Shown in pieces: positions 53,842 through 62,035 of a stretch of 62,035 nucleotides of DNA; position 1 is the stretch's first letter, and each line of letters begins with the position of its first letter. The position numbers and the translations under genes were made by a program. The stretch is from the NCBI RefSeq assembly GCF_900182695.1, contig NZ_FXTK01000022.1:1-62035 (forward strand). Direction: 5' to 3'. The notes under the pieces were generated by a model. That model did no database searches. It worked only from the letters and a program-made list of their open reading frames with translations, and was not told the DNA's origin. Source of the DNA: Paracoccus laeviglucosivorans (GTDB lineage: Bacteria > Pseudomonadota > Alphaproteobacteria > Rhodobacterales > Rhodobacteraceae).

Positions 53842-54621
53842 CTACAACAGACCTTCGGCCCGGAAGCTGAGTTCGCGCGATTTGCCGATGATCAGATGGT
53901 CGTGGACGGTGATCCCCATCACCTCACCCGCCGCAAGGATACGGTTTGTCATGGTGATGTCGGCTTGCGACGGCGTGGGATCACCCGAGGGGTGGTTGTG
54001 CACAAGGATCAGCGCGCTTGCCGTCAACTCCAGCGCACGGCGCATGATTTCGCGGGGATAGACCGGGACGTGATCGACGGTGCCTTTGGCCTGCTCCTCA
54101 TCCGCGATCAGCACGTTCTTGCGGTCCAGATACAGCACGCGGAACTGTTCGATTTCGCGATGCGCCATGGCGGTGTGGCAGTAATCCAGCAGCGCATCCC
54201 AGCTGGTCAGCACCGGGCGGTGCATGACGCGGGACCGCGCCAGCCGCGTTGCCGCCGCCTCGACGATCTTCAGTTCCTGCACGACGGCGGGGCCAACGCC
54301 GGTCACTTCGCTTAGACGAGGGACGGGGGCGGACAACACGCGGTTGAAGTCGCCAAAGGTATCGATCAGCCGCCGCGCCAGGGGTTTCACGTCCTGCCGG
54401 GGGATGGCGCGGAACAGGATCAGTTCCAGCATTTCGTAATCCGGCATCGCATCCGCTCCGCCCTGCATGAAGCGGTCGCGCAGCCGCGCACGGTGGTCCG
54501 AGATATAGCTGGGCAGCCGCGCACCTTGTTGCAGCGGCGCGGTCTGCGCTTCATCCCCCGCCAGCGTGGCGGGGGTGAACAGGGGAAGCGGTGCTTCGCG
54601 GAATGAGCGATTCGGGTCCAT
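53842..54621 (-). CDS. radC: RadC family protein (JAB1/MPN domain)
   Basis: 259 aa. N-terminal HhH-like part (ARLRDRFMQGGADAMPDYEM..ELILFRAIPRQDVKPLARRL) and a C-terminal JAMM metalloprotease-like domain with the zinc motif HNHPSGDPTPSQAD. The E...H-x-H-x10-D residues are present. Despite the name, the role in DNA repair is uncertain. Stands alone between petABC and dnaJ. Confidence 0.92.
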   Translation of the reverse strand: MDPNRSFREAPLPLFTPATLAGDEAQTAPLQQGARLPSYISDHRARLRDRFMQGGADAMPDYEMLELILFRAIPRQDVKPLARRLIDTFGDFNRVLSAPVPRLSEVTGVGPAVVQELKIVEAAATRLARSRVMHRPVLTSWDALLDYCHTAMAHREIEQFRVLYLDRKNVLIADEEQAKGTVDHVPVYPREIMRRALELTASALILVHNHPSGDPTPSQADITMTNRILAAGEVMGITVHDHLIIGKSRELSFRAEGLL

Positions 54622-54660
54622 GACCGAAGGCTGGCACGCGGGCGGTTAACGCCCGGTTAA

Positions 54661-55830
54661 TCAGCCTTTCATCTCGTCCCAGAAACCTTTGATCTTCTGG
54701 AAGAAGCCTTGGGTCTGCGGGCTGTTATCGGCGTTGATATTGTCGAATTCCCGCAGGATTTCCTTTTGCCGCGCGGTCAGGTTCACCGGCGTCTCGACAG
54801 AAAGTTCGATCAGCATGTCGCCCGATTCGCCGTTCATGCCGGGGCCGTGGCGCAAAGGCGGCATACCCTTGCCGCGCAGGCGCAGCTGCTTGCCCGATTG
54901 CGTGCCCGGCGGGATTTTGACGCGCGAACGGCCGCCGTCGATGGTCGGAACCTCGATCTCGCCGCCAAGGGCCGCGGTCGCCATGCTGACCGGAACCTGA
55001 CAGGCCAGCATCTTGCCGTCACGCAGGAAGATGCCGTGTTCCTGAACCTCGATGAAAATATACAGATCGCCCGCAGGACCGCCGCGCATCCCGGCCTCAC
55101 CCTCTCCGGCAAGGCGGATACGGGTGCCGGTCTCGACGCCTGCCGGAATGTTCACCGACAGCGTGCGCTCCTTTTCGACGCGACCCGCGCCGTGGCATTC
55201 CTTGCAGGGATTCTTGATGATCTGACCCTGACCGTTACAGGTCGGGCAGGTGCGTTCGACGGTAAAGAAGCCCTGACTTGCGCGGACCTTGCCCATGCCG
55301 GAACAGGTCGGGCAGGTCGCCGGCTCGACCGAGCCTTCGGCCCCCGTACCGCTGCACGCGCCGCATGCGACCGAACCCGGAACGGTGATCGCCTTTTGTG
55401 CGCCGCTGAACGCTTCTTCCAATGTCACGCGCAGGTTATAGCGCAGATCTTGGCCACGGCTGGCGCGTGAACGCCCGCCACCGCCGCCCTGACGCCGCCC
55501 CATCATGTCGCCGAACAGATCTTCGAACACATCGGCAAAGGCCGAACCGAAATCGCCATTGGGCTGACCGCCGCGACCAAAGCCGCCGCCAAACCCGCCG
55601 GTGCCGTCAAAGGCGCCGTGACCAAAGCGGTCATAGGCTGCCTTTTTCTGATCGTCCTTAAGGCAATCGTAGGCTTCGTTCACTTCCTTGAACGCAGCTT
55701 CGGACACTTTGCAATCCCGGTTGCGGTCGGGATGCAGTTCCTTTGCCTTGGTGCGATAAGCCTTTTTGATCTCGTCAGCCGAGGCGCCCCGGCCTACGCC
55801 CAGCACCTCGTAATAGTCGCGTTTTGCCAT
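54661..55830 (-). CDS. dnaJ: Chaperone DnaJ
   Basis: 389 aa. J-domain at residues 1-70 with HPD in [13 protein letters not shown], a Gly/Phe-rich region ([20 protein letters not shown]), four CxxCxGxG zinc repeats ([32 protein letters not shown]) and the substrate-binding C-terminal domains. Stimulates DnaK ATPase. 81 bases after dnaK, with a hairpin in the gap. Confidence 0.97.
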   Translation of the reverse strand: MAKRDYYEVLGVGRGASADEIKKAYRTKAKELHPDRNRDCKVSEAAFKEVNEAYDCLKDDQKKAAYDRFGHGAFDGTGGFGGGFGRGGQPNGDFGSAFADVFEDLFGDMMGRRQGGGGGRSRASRGQDLRYNLRVTLEEAFSGAQKAITVPGSVACGACSGTGAEGSVEPATCPTCSGMGKVRASQGFFTVERTCPTCNGQGQIIKNPCKECHGAGRVEKERTLSVNIPAGVETGTRIRLAGEGEAGMRGGPAGDLYIFIEVQEHGIFLRDGKMLACQVPVSMATAALGGEIEVPTIDGGRSRVKIPPGTQSGKQLRLRGKGMPPLRHGPGMNGESGDMLIELSVETPVNLTARQKEILREFDNINADNSPQTQGFFQKIKGFWDEMKG

Positions 55831-55861
55831 GTCGATCGCGTCCGGGGTCCTTCAAGAAATA

Positions 55862-55893
55862 ACCGGCCCGTGCATTCTGCGCAGCGGGCCGGT
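55862..55893 (-). terminator. Hairpin between dnaK and dnaJ
   Basis: ACCGGCCCG and CGGGCCGGT pair over nine bases with a 14-base loop; on the minus strand the stem is followed by TATTTCTT. This is likely a partial terminator or processing site that lowers dnaJ levels relative to dnaK. Confidence 0.6.
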
Positions 55894-55911
55894 CGTTTGG
55901 TCTGCCTGCGC

Positions 55912-57819
55912 TTACTTGCGCTTGTCTTCGCCGAGGTCTTCGAAATCGGCGTCGACAATGCCTTCGTCGTCTTCGTCGCGCGAACGCGGCTCGTCGCCTT
56001 CATCGCCCGACTGGCTGGCCTTGTAGATGGCTTCGCCCAGCTTCATCGAGGCGTCCATCAGGTTCTGGATGCCGCCTTTGATCTTGCCAGCGTCGTCGGT
56101 CTTCAGCGCATCTTCCAGCGCACCGATCGCCAGTTCGATCACCTCGACGGTCGAGCCATCCACCTTGTCGCCATGCTCTTCCAGCGATTTCTTGGTCGAA
56201 TGCAGCAGGCTTTCGGCCTGGTTGCGGGCTTCGACCAGTTCCTTGCGCTTCTTGTCGGCTTCGGCATTCGCCTCGGCGTCCTTGACCATCTGGCTGATCT
56301 CGTCGTCCGACAGACCGCCCGACGCCTGAATCGTGATGTTCTGTTCCTTGCCGGTGCCCTTGTCCTTGGCCGAAACCGAGACGATGCCGTTGGCGTCGAT
56401 GTCGAAGGTCACTTCGATCTGCGGCATACCGCGGGGCGCGGGCGGGATGTCTTCAAGGTTGAACTGACCCAGCAGTTTGTTGTCTGCGGCCATCTCACGC
56501 TCGCCCTGGAACACGCGGATCGTCACGGCGTTCTGGTTGTCCTCGGCGGTCGAGAAGATCTGCGATTTCTTGGTCGGGATCGTGGTGTTGCGGTCGATCA
56601 GGCGGGTGAACACGCCACCCAGCGTTTCGATGCCCAGCGACAAGGGCGTCACGTCCAGCAGAACCACGTCCTTGACGTCGCCTTGCAGCACGCCGGCCTG
56701 AATGGCCGCGCCAAGCGCCACGACTTCGTCAGGGTTCACGCCCTTGTGGGGTTCCTTGCCGAAGAATTCGCTGACGGCTTCGACGACTTTCGGCATGCGG
56801 GTCATGCCGCCGACCAGAACGATCTCGTCGATGTCGCCCTTGGACATGCCTGCGTCTTTCAAGGCATCCTGAACCGGCTTCATGGTGCGCTTGATCAGGT
56901 CGGCCACAAGGCTTTCCAGCTTGGCACGGGTCAGTTTCATGACCATGTGCAGCGGTGTGCCGGTGTTCTTGTCCATCGAGATGAACGGCTGGTTGATCTC
57001 GGTCTGCGACGAAGACGAAAGCTCGATCTTCGCTTTCTCGGCGGCTTCCTTCAGGCGCTGAAGGGCCATCTTGTCCTTGGTCAGATCGACGCCATGCTCT
57101 TTCTTGAACTCGTCAGCGAGGTAGCTGACGATGCGCATGTCGAAGTCTTCGCCACCCAGGAAGGTGTCGCCATTCGTCGATTTGACTTCGAACAGGCCGT
57201 CGTCGATTTCCAGAATGGTGATGTCGAAGGTGCCGCCGCCAAGGTCATAGACCGCGATGGTTTTCGAATCTTTCTTGTCCAGACCATAGGCCAGCGCGGC
57301 AGCGGTCGGTTCGTTGATGATCCGCAGCACTTCCAGACCGGCGATCTTGCCTGCGTCCTTGGTGGCCTGACGCTGGGCGTCGTTGAAATAGGCGGGGACC
57401 GTGATGACGGCCTGCGTGACCGTTTCACCCAGATAGGATTCGGCGGTTTCCTTCATCTTCTGAAGGATCATCGCGCTGACCTGCGCGGGCGAATATTTCT
57501 CGTCGTGGACTTCGACCCACGCATCGCCATTGCCGCCATCGACGATGGAATAGGGGACCAGCTTGCGGTCTTTTTCGACGGCTTCGTCACCGATACGACG
57601 GCCGATCAGACGCTTGACGGCGAAAACGGTATTCGTGGGGTTCGTGACGGCCTGACGCTTGGCGGGCTGACCGACCAGCCGCTCGCTGTCGGTGAAGCCG
57701 ACGATCGAGGGCGTCGTGCGGGCGCCTTCCGAGTTCTCGATGACCTTGGGCTGGCTGCCGTCCATGATGGCGACGCAGCTATTGGTGGTCCCGAGGTCGA
57801 TGCCGATGACTTTAGACAT
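55912..57819 (-). CDS. dnaK: Chaperone DnaK (Hsp70)
   Basis: 635 aa. [16 protein letters not shown] at the N-terminus, [14 protein letters not shown], ...[12 protein letters not shown], the linker DVTPLSLG region, the β-sandwich substrate-binding domain and a C-terminal lid ending in acidic residues ([14 protein letters not shown]). ATP-driven folding with DnaJ and GrpE. An RpoH-like promoter lies about 110 bases upstream. Confidence 0.98.
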   Translation of the reverse strand: MSKVIGIDLGTTNSCVAIMDGSQPKVIENSEGARTTPSIVGFTDSERLVGQPAKRQAVTNPTNTVFAVKRLIGRRIGDEAVEKDRKLVPYSIVDGGNGDAWVEVHDEKYSPAQVSAMILQKMKETAESYLGETVTQAVITVPAYFNDAQRQATKDAGKIAGLEVLRIINEPTAAALAYGLDKKDSKTIAVYDLGGGTFDITILEIDDGLFEVKSTNGDTFLGGEDFDMRIVSYLADEFKKEHGVDLTKDKMALQRLKEAAEKAKIELSSSSQTEINQPFISMDKNTGTPLHMVMKLTRAKLESLVADLIKRTMKPVQDALKDAGMSKGDIDEIVLVGGMTRMPKVVEAVSEFFGKEPHKGVNPDEVVALGAAIQAGVLQGDVKDVVLLDVTPLSLGIETLGGVFTRLIDRNTTIPTKKSQIFSTAEDNQNAVTIRVFQGEREMAADNKLLGQFNLEDIPPAPRGMPQIEVTFDIDANGIVSVSAKDKGTGKEQNITIQASGGLSDDEISQMVKDAEANAEADKKRKELVEARNQAESLLHSTKKSLEEHGDKVDGSTVEVIELAIGALEDALKTDDAGKIKGGIQNLMDASMKLGEAIYKASQSGDEGDEPRSRDEDDEGIVDADFEDLGEDKRK

Positions 57820-57929
57820 ACATTAACCTTTCTTGCGGCGATTTCATGGGCCTTGGGTCCTGAGAAGGCCCCCTTAGCCCGATCCCTTGGAATTGTGACG
57901 GAAGGGCAGGCCCTCCCGAACTCATGGGG

Positions 57930-57960
57930 CTATATAGGAAGGGCGCAAACCGCCTGCAAG
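57930..57960 (-). promoter_or_regulatory. RpoH (sigma-32)-type promoter of dnaK
   Basis: On the minus strand CTTG (57960-57957), 18 bases, then CCTATATAG (57938-57930). This fits the alphaproteobacterial RpoH pattern CTTG-N17/18-CyTATnT. It lies about 110 bases before the dnaK ATG, leaving a plausible leader. Confidence 0.65.
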
Positions 57961-58034
57961 CTGAGCCTGCGGCAGAATCGTCGCGCGGGGCAGGCATGGG
58001 CGGGCAGCGGTCCAAGCGGGTTTCGTGCCTTGCC

Positions 58035-58856
58035 CTAGCGCCCGGCCAGCGTGCTGAGCGAGACGGATTTGCGGCTGACGAATTCGGCCATCAGGCCGAT
58101 CATCAAAAGGCCGATGATGCAATAGATCGGATAGCTCAGCGACGAATTGCGCGGTGAATAGTTGATGAAGGCAAAGCCGCGCGTCTGGTCGATGATATGG
58201 AACAAGGGGTTCCATGCGAATGCGTGCAGAAGCGAACTGGACATGGTGTTGGCCACGAACATCTTGCCCGAAAACACCATGTTGATCCGCTGATAAAACC
58301 CGGTCAGCACCTGGGCGCCCTGCGGCCACCACGGTCTGAAGGCCAGAAATATCAGCCCGATCGCCGCACCCGAAAACCATGCCATCAGCAACATGCCGTA
58401 GCATTTCAGCGGCTCGTCGATATTGATCGGCTCGACCAGGTAATTATAGGCGGACAGCACCACGATGGCGGAAAACGTCTGGCGATAAAGCGCCGCCAGT
58501 GCCGCCGCCGAGATCATGATGGCGGTGTTCATCGGCCCGTGCTTCATCATCTGGTTCGTCGGGCTGCCCGCCCCGGCCACTGCGCCGATGGTCTGGGTAT
58601 GGGCCATGAACATAAAGATGCCCGTCATGATATAGACGATGAAGTTGCCCCGGATGGGCGAGGCGCGCAGCCCGATCACCCAGAACATCAGGTAAAAACC
58701 CGCGATCATGGTGATCGACTGCACCACGGTCATCAGCAGGCCGACGATGGCGTTGCGCTGTCCCTTTCGCAGATTGTTCACTGTCACATGATAGATCAGC
58801 GCCGCCGTCGTGAAGGCGGCTTCAACCATGTTGCGACTGCGATGCTGTGCAAACAT
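58035..58856 (-). CDS. Polysaccharide-export ABC transporter permease (KpsM/ABC-2 type)
   Basis: 273 aa from ATG 58856 (MFAQHRSRNMVEAAF); longer starts at 58868 and 58937 exist. Six transmembrane segments of the ABC-2 permease family: GQRNAIVGLLMTVVQSITMI, GNFIVYIMTGIFMFMAH, ...YRQTFSAIVVLSAYNYLVEP, FAWNPLFHIIDQTRGFAF and a last helix near YPIYCIIGLLMIGLMAEF. Typical of capsule or O-antigen exporters (KpsM, RgpC). The ATPase is not in the window on this side. The neighbouring kdsB and glycosyltransferase support a polysaccharide role. Confidence 0.85.
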   Translation of the reverse strand: MFAQHRSRNMVEAAFTTAALIYHVTVNNLRKGQRNAIVGLLMTVVQSITMIAGFYLMFWVIGLRASPIRGNFIVYIMTGIFMFMAHTQTIGAVAGAGSPTNQMMKHGPMNTAIMISAAALAALYRQTFSAIVVLSAYNYLVEPINIDEPLKCYGMLLMAWFSGAAIGLIFLAFRPWWPQGAQVLTGFYQRINMVFSGKMFVANTMSSSLLHAFAWNPLFHIIDQTRGFAFINYSPRNSSLSYPIYCIIGLLMIGLMAEFVSRKSVSLSTLAGR

Positions 58857-58981
58857 ATGCTGCTTCATCCCCTGATGCGACGGGTGCTTGCCCTGCGCGT
58901 GCTGCGGCAGCATAAGGAACGCAGGTGCCGTATTCAATCGCCGCCGCTCGCACGGCTGGCCGCGACGAAAAAGGAAATTCC

Positions 58982-59779
58982 ATGGATTTTGTTAAAATGA
59001 TCACGGTGATGCGTCGTTTGGCCCTGCAAGCGGGCGATGAAATCATGAAGATCTACGGTGCCGAAGATTTCGACGTGCGTGCCAAATCCGACGCATCCCC
59101 CGTGACCGAGGCCGATGAGGCGGCGGATGCCCTGATCTCGGCCGGTCTGCGCGAGGCGTTTCCCGACATCGCTCAGGTGACCGAAGAACAGGCGGACACG
59201 CATGGCCAAAGCCTTTCGACCTTCCTGATCGTCGATCCGCTGGATGGCACCAAGGAGTTCGTGCAGCGTCGCGGCGATTTCACCGTCAATATCGCCTATG
59301 TCGAAAACAGCGTGCCGCGTTTCGGCGTGGTCTATGCCCCGGCCAAGGGGCGGCTGTTCTATACCAATGCCGAAGGCGGCTCGGTCGAGGAAAAGGGCCC
59401 GTTCGGTGAACAGCCGGGCGAAACCACGCCCATCGGCGTCAATTCGATGCCCGACAATCGCGGCCTGATGGTGGTTGCATCGAAATCGCATCGCGATGCT
59501 GCGACCGACGAATACATCGCCCGCTACGGCGTGCGCGACATGACCTCGGCGGGGTCGTCGTTGAAATTCTGCCTTGTCGCGACCGGAGAGGCGGATCTGT
59601 ATCCCCGTCTTGGCCGCACGATGGAATGGGACACGGCGGCGGGCGATGCCGTCCTGCGCGGCGCGGGCGGCGAAGTCGTGCGTTTCGACGATCACAGCCC
59701 GCTGGCCTATGGCAAGCCGGGCTTTGAAAACCCCTTCTTTATCGCATTCGCGCCCGGCGTTCTGCTGGTCAAGGACTGA
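58982..59779 (+). CDS. cysQ: 3'(2'),5'-bisphosphate nucleotidase
   Basis: 265 aa from ATG 58982 (AAGGAAA SD). The inositol-monophosphatase-like metal site is clear: DASPVTEADEAAD, VTEEQ (Glu) and LIVDPLDGTKEFVQ (D-P-L-D-G-T), with MEWDTAAGDAVLRGAGG at the second site. Hydrolyses PAP, left after PAPS use, to AMP and phosphate. Divergent from the permease gene and followed by kdsB at six bases, so it is co-transcribed with the polysaccharide genes. Confidence 0.92.
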   Translation: MDFVKMITVMRRLALQAGDEIMKIYGAEDFDVRAKSDASPVTEADEAADALISAGLREAFPDIAQVTEEQADTHGQSLSTFLIVDPLDGTKEFVQRRGDFTVNIAYVENSVPRFGVVYAPAKGRLFYTNAEGGSVEEKGPFGEQPGETTPIGVNSMPDNRGLMVVASKSHRDAATDEYIARYGVRDMTSAGSSLKFCLVATGEADLYPRLGRTMEWDTAAGDAVLRGAGGEVVRFDDHSPLAYGKPGFENPFFIAFAPGVLLVKD

Positions 59780-59785
59780 TCCAAT

Positions 59786-60586
59786 ATGTCTGTCGTCATC
59801 GTCATTCCCGCGCGTCACGCCTCGACCCGCTATCCCGGCAAGCCGCTGGTCGAACTTCGCGGTGCGACCGGCAACGGGCAAAGCCTGATCCGGCGCAGCT
59901 GGGAAGCGGCGCGGTTGGCGCAAGGGATTGACCGGGTGATCGTCGCCACCGATGACGACCGCATCCGCGATCATGCCGAAAGCTTCGGGGCCGAGGTCGC
60001 CATGACCTCGACCACGGCGCGCAACGGCACGGAACGCTGCGCCGAAGCCGTGGCCAATCTGGGCCTGAACCCGGAAATCGTCGTCAACCTGCAGGGCGAT
60101 GCGCCGCTGACCCCTGCATGGTTCGTCGAGGATCTGGTGGCGGGTCTGCGCGCCGATCCGGGGTCCGATGTGGCAACGCCCGTGCTGCGCTGCACGGGCT
60201 CCATGCGCTCGGACCTGATCGCTGACCGCGTGGCGGGACGTGTGGGCGGCACGACCGCAGTGTTCGGCCATGACCGGCGGGCGTTGTATTTCTCGAAAGA
60301 GGTCGTGCCGTTTTCGGCGCATGATTACGGCCAAAGCGACCCGACGCCGGTGTATCACCATGTCGGCGTCTATGCCTATCGCCCGGCGGCGCTGGCCGAA
60401 TATCCCACATGGGACGAAGGTCGGCTGGAGGCGCTGGAAGGCTTGGAGCAGCTGCGTTTTCTGGAACGCGGCCGCCGCATCCTGTGCGTCGAGGTCGAGG
60501 CGCGCGGGCGCGAGTTCTGGGAACTGAACAACCCCGCGGACGTGTCCAAGCTGGAATCGATGATGCAGCGCATGGGCATCGCCTGA
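59786..60586 (+). CDS. kdsB: 3-deoxy-manno-octulosonate cytidylyltransferase
   Basis: 266 aa. VVIVIPARHASTRYPGKPLVEL at the N-terminus (nucleotide-binding loop), VATDDDRIRDHAESFG, ...VNLQGDAPLTPAWF and the C-terminal YHHVGVYAYRPAALAEY. Activates Kdo with CTP to CMP-Kdo, the donor for LPS core or for Kdo-containing capsules. Next to a capsule-type permease and not to lpx genes, so this may be a capsule-dedicated copy. Stop overlaps the glycosyltransferase start as TGATG. Confidence 0.92.
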   Translation: MSVVIVIPARHASTRYPGKPLVELRGATGNGQSLIRRSWEAARLAQGIDRVIVATDDDRIRDHAESFGAEVAMTSTTARNGTERCAEAVANLGLNPEIVVNLQGDAPLTPAWFVEDLVAGLRADPGSDVATPVLRCTGSMRSDLIADRVAGRVGGTTAVFGHDRRALYFSKEVVPFSAHDYGQSDPTPVYHHVGVYAYRPAALAEYPTWDEGRLEALEGLEQLRFLERGRRILCVEVEARGREFWELNNPADVSKLESMMQRMGIA

Positions 60587-61782
60587 TGTCCATGTCGGCG
60601 GTGCGGGCGTCGGTCATCGTCGTCTCGCGCCATCGTCCGCGCCAGTTGGCGCAATGCCTTGGCGCGCTGACCGCCCAGACCCATCCCGCGATCGAGGTGG
60701 TGCTGGTCGCCGATCCCGGCTCGGTCGGCATCTGCCCGGACCTGCCGGTCAAGCGCGTGGCTTTCGATCGTCCCAATATCTCGCAGGCCCGCAATCTTGG
60801 CATCGCTCAGGCGGCGGGCGACGTGGTGCTGTTCATCGACGATGACGCGCTGGCGGAACCCGACTGGGCCGCGCAGATGACCGCATCTTTTGCCGATGCG
60901 CGCGTGATTGCCGCTGCGGGCTTTACCCGTGGTCCCGACGGTCTGGGCTGGCAGGTGCAGGCCGAACGCATCACCCCGTCTGGCCGTGCCTTTCCGATCG
61001 AGGTCTCCGGGCCATGCCTGCTTGGGCCTGAAAACGGCAATCCGGTCAGCACGCTGGGCACGAATTGCGCCTTTCGCCGCGCGTCATTGCTGGCCATCGG
61101 CGGCTTTGATCCGGCCTTTGCGTATCATCTGGATGAAAGCGATGTGAACATGCGGTTGGCCGCGTGCTTTCCGCAAGGGCTGACGGCGGTCGTGCCGCAG
61201 GCCGAGGTGATCCATGGCCTTGCCCCCGGCACGTCCCGCGCGGCGCCGGGTGTTCCGCATGATCTGTCGGCCATAGGGCGTTCGACCGCGATCTTTGCGG
61301 CAAGGCATGGCGGCGACGTCGAATGGCTGCATCAGGCGCAGAAACGCAGGCTTTTGCGCCTTATGGTTGCGGGGCGATTGGACCCGCTTGCGGTGAACAA
61401 GGTGTTGTCGACGCTTGAACGGGGGCTGACCGATGCACCCGCACAGCCGCCAGATCCGCCGGTATGGGGCGATGCTACCATGCCGGATTTCCTGCATTTC
61501 CCAACGCTTGCACGTGAATCTCTGTTCCTTTCCGGATGGCATTGGCAGCGCCGGGCGCTGCGCGCTCGCGCGGCGCAGGCGGTGGCTGCGGGACAGCGCG
61601 TGGTTGTTTTGCTGATGACGCCTAGCCTGTTGCCACATCGGCTGATTCTGACCGATGGTGGGTGGTGGGAACAGCGGGGTGGCGCTTGGGGCCGGTCCAG
61701 ACCGGGCGATTCGCCCGTGCTGCGCTATCGGCTTCGTGATAGAATCCGGCGCGAAGCACGGTATTTCGCTGCAACTCGATAA
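60586..61782 (+). CDS. Family 2-type glycosyltransferase
   Basis: 398 aa from ATG 60586, coupled to kdsB by TGATG. GT-A fold with ASVIVVSRHRPRQLAQCLGAL, NISQARNLGIAQAAGDVVLF, IDDDALAEPDWAAQ (DDD metal motif), and a conserved GTNCAFRRASLLAIGGFDPAF / YHLDESDVNMRLAA (the E-D-x-D acceptor region). The last ~110 residues are a helical and basic extension of unknown role. Sugar donor and acceptor are unknown; position suggests surface polysaccharide. Confidence 0.88.
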   Translation: MSMSAVRASVIVVSRHRPRQLAQCLGALTAQTHPAIEVVLVADPGSVGICPDLPVKRVAFDRPNISQARNLGIAQAAGDVVLFIDDDALAEPDWAAQMTASFADARVIAAAGFTRGPDGLGWQVQAERITPSGRAFPIEVSGPCLLGPENGNPVSTLGTNCAFRRASLLAIGGFDPAFAYHLDESDVNMRLAACFPQGLTAVVPQAEVIHGLAPGTSRAAPGVPHDLSAIGRSTAIFAARHGGDVEWLHQAQKRRLLRLMVAGRLDPLAVNKVLSTLERGLTDAPAQPPDPPVWGDATMPDFLHFPTLARESLFLSGWHWQRRALRARAAQAVAAGQRVVVLLMTPSLLPHRLILTDGGWWEQRGGAWGRSRPGDSPVLRYRLRDRIRREARYFAATR

Positions 61783-61840
61783 ATATTGGGCAGAAAGTCG
61801 CCCAATTCATGGTTAGTTTACAATCGGTTCTTTAATTTCT

Positions 61841-61853
61841 CGGAACCGTTCCG
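61841..61853. promoter_or_regulatory. Inverted repeat in the galU promoter region
   Basis: CGGAAC-C-GTTCCG is a perfect six-pair dyad in the AT-rich ~150-base gap before galU. It may be an operator; no matching regulator is known from this window. Confidence 0.4.
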
Positions 61854-61935
61854 TTTGTTAAACGATTGTTGCCGAACCGCTGGCAAAGAAGAATAAGCTC
61901 AGCCACACTGGCGCAGACATCAGGAGACCGAATTG

Positions 61936-62035
61936 ATGAGTCGCAAAGTCACGAAGGCAATTTTCCCGGTAGCCGGCCTTGGCACCCGTTTCCTGCCCGC
62001 CACGAAAAGCATCCCGAAAGAGATCATGACGCTGG
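61936..62035 (+). CDS. galU: UTP-glucose-1-phosphate uridylyltransferase (partial, 5' end only)
   Basis: The window ends 100 bases into the gene. The visible 33 residues ([33 protein letters not shown]) are the nucleotide-binding N-terminus of Gal[15 protein letters not shown](S/A)-(I/L)-P-K-E. It makes UDP-glucose for polysaccharides. An AGGAG SD lies at 61922-61926, about nine bases before the ATG. Confidence 0.93.
   Translation, partial: MSRKVTKAIFPVAGLGTRFLPATKSIPKEIMTL

Noticed and set aside
55618..58038. 806-aa plus-strand open frame opposite dnaK
   Set aside because: It is the shadow of dnaK and dnaJ, both of which are unmistakable on the minus strand.

Overview
The window looks like chromosomal DNA of an alphaproteobacterium of the Rhodobacterales, most likely Paracoccus or a close relative. 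Three things point there: the high GC content with strong GC3 codon use, the fbc (petABC) operon whose cytochrome c1 carries a very long Ala/Pro/Glu-rich N-terminal extension of the kind known from Paracoccus denitrificans, and the mixture of dmeRF, Mla, Zur/ZinT and KpsM/KdsB genes. No tRNA, rRNA or CRISPR array was found.

Layout. 1-2439 is the end of an integrated element: the tail of an IS66-like transposase, a ParB/Srx-domain protein and a tyrosine integrase that abuts the 3' end of the next operon. 2468-6185 is a complete osmF-yehYXW type osmolyte ABC importer. 6402-9275 holds a small membrane ORF and, on the minus strand, a tightly coupled three-gene cassette: cytoplasmic-looking subtilase, 86-aa small protein and DNA/RNA non-specific endonuclease. 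It is followed by an RTX protein and a LuxR-type regulator. 12906-17099 has sulfate activation (cysD, fused cysNC), then dmeR-dmeF for Ni/Co efflux. 17162-21618 has a racemase and an Mla-type lipid transport operon. 21670-29162 has a GT61 glycosyltransferase, divergent metR/metF, a DUF2235 hydrolase, ornithine decarboxylase with a divergent Lrp regulator, rsmD and an FAD reductase. 29239-33536 has peroxiredoxin and an HxlR regulator facing a five-gene DUF1428/VOC/YceI/GST/GST operon. 33596-44217 is largely housekeeping: valS, a CbiX-like protein with DUF4202, split mnmC, rhomboid, an aminotransferase, accA, moaE, moaD and pgsA. 44351-50106 has zinT with a Zur box, a frameshifted nuclease gene, uvrC, a small membrane protein, an S49 peptidase and a PfkB kinase. 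50215-57819 has the cytochrome bc1 operon, radC, dnaJ and dnaK. 58035-62035 has a capsule-type ABC permease, cysQ, kdsB, a glycosyltransferase and the start of galU.

Connections. CysD/CysNC make PAPS and CysQ (58982) recycles the PAP by-product. MetR is divergent from metF with a near-consensus MetR box. DmeR has a G/C-tract operator directly before its start codon, and ZinT has a Zur-like palindrome. DnaK has an RpoH-like promoter. KpsM-like permease, KdsB, glycosyltransferase and GalU point to surface polysaccharide production.

The best candidate for a previously undescribed system is the endonuclease / small protein / subtilase cassette at 6539-9275. Its genes overlap by TGATG, all three products lack recognisable export signals, and the small protein has a predicted topology like an I9 propeptide inhibitor. 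Other points of note are a mosaic, low-GC patch inside valS, a small gene coupled to the S49 peptidase, an 8-bp-repeat-type deletion in a PD-(D/E)XK nuclease gene, and two genes (LuxR-type, GT61) whose reading frames extend upstream of any normal start codon. All functional calls come from reading the sequence; no database search was run.
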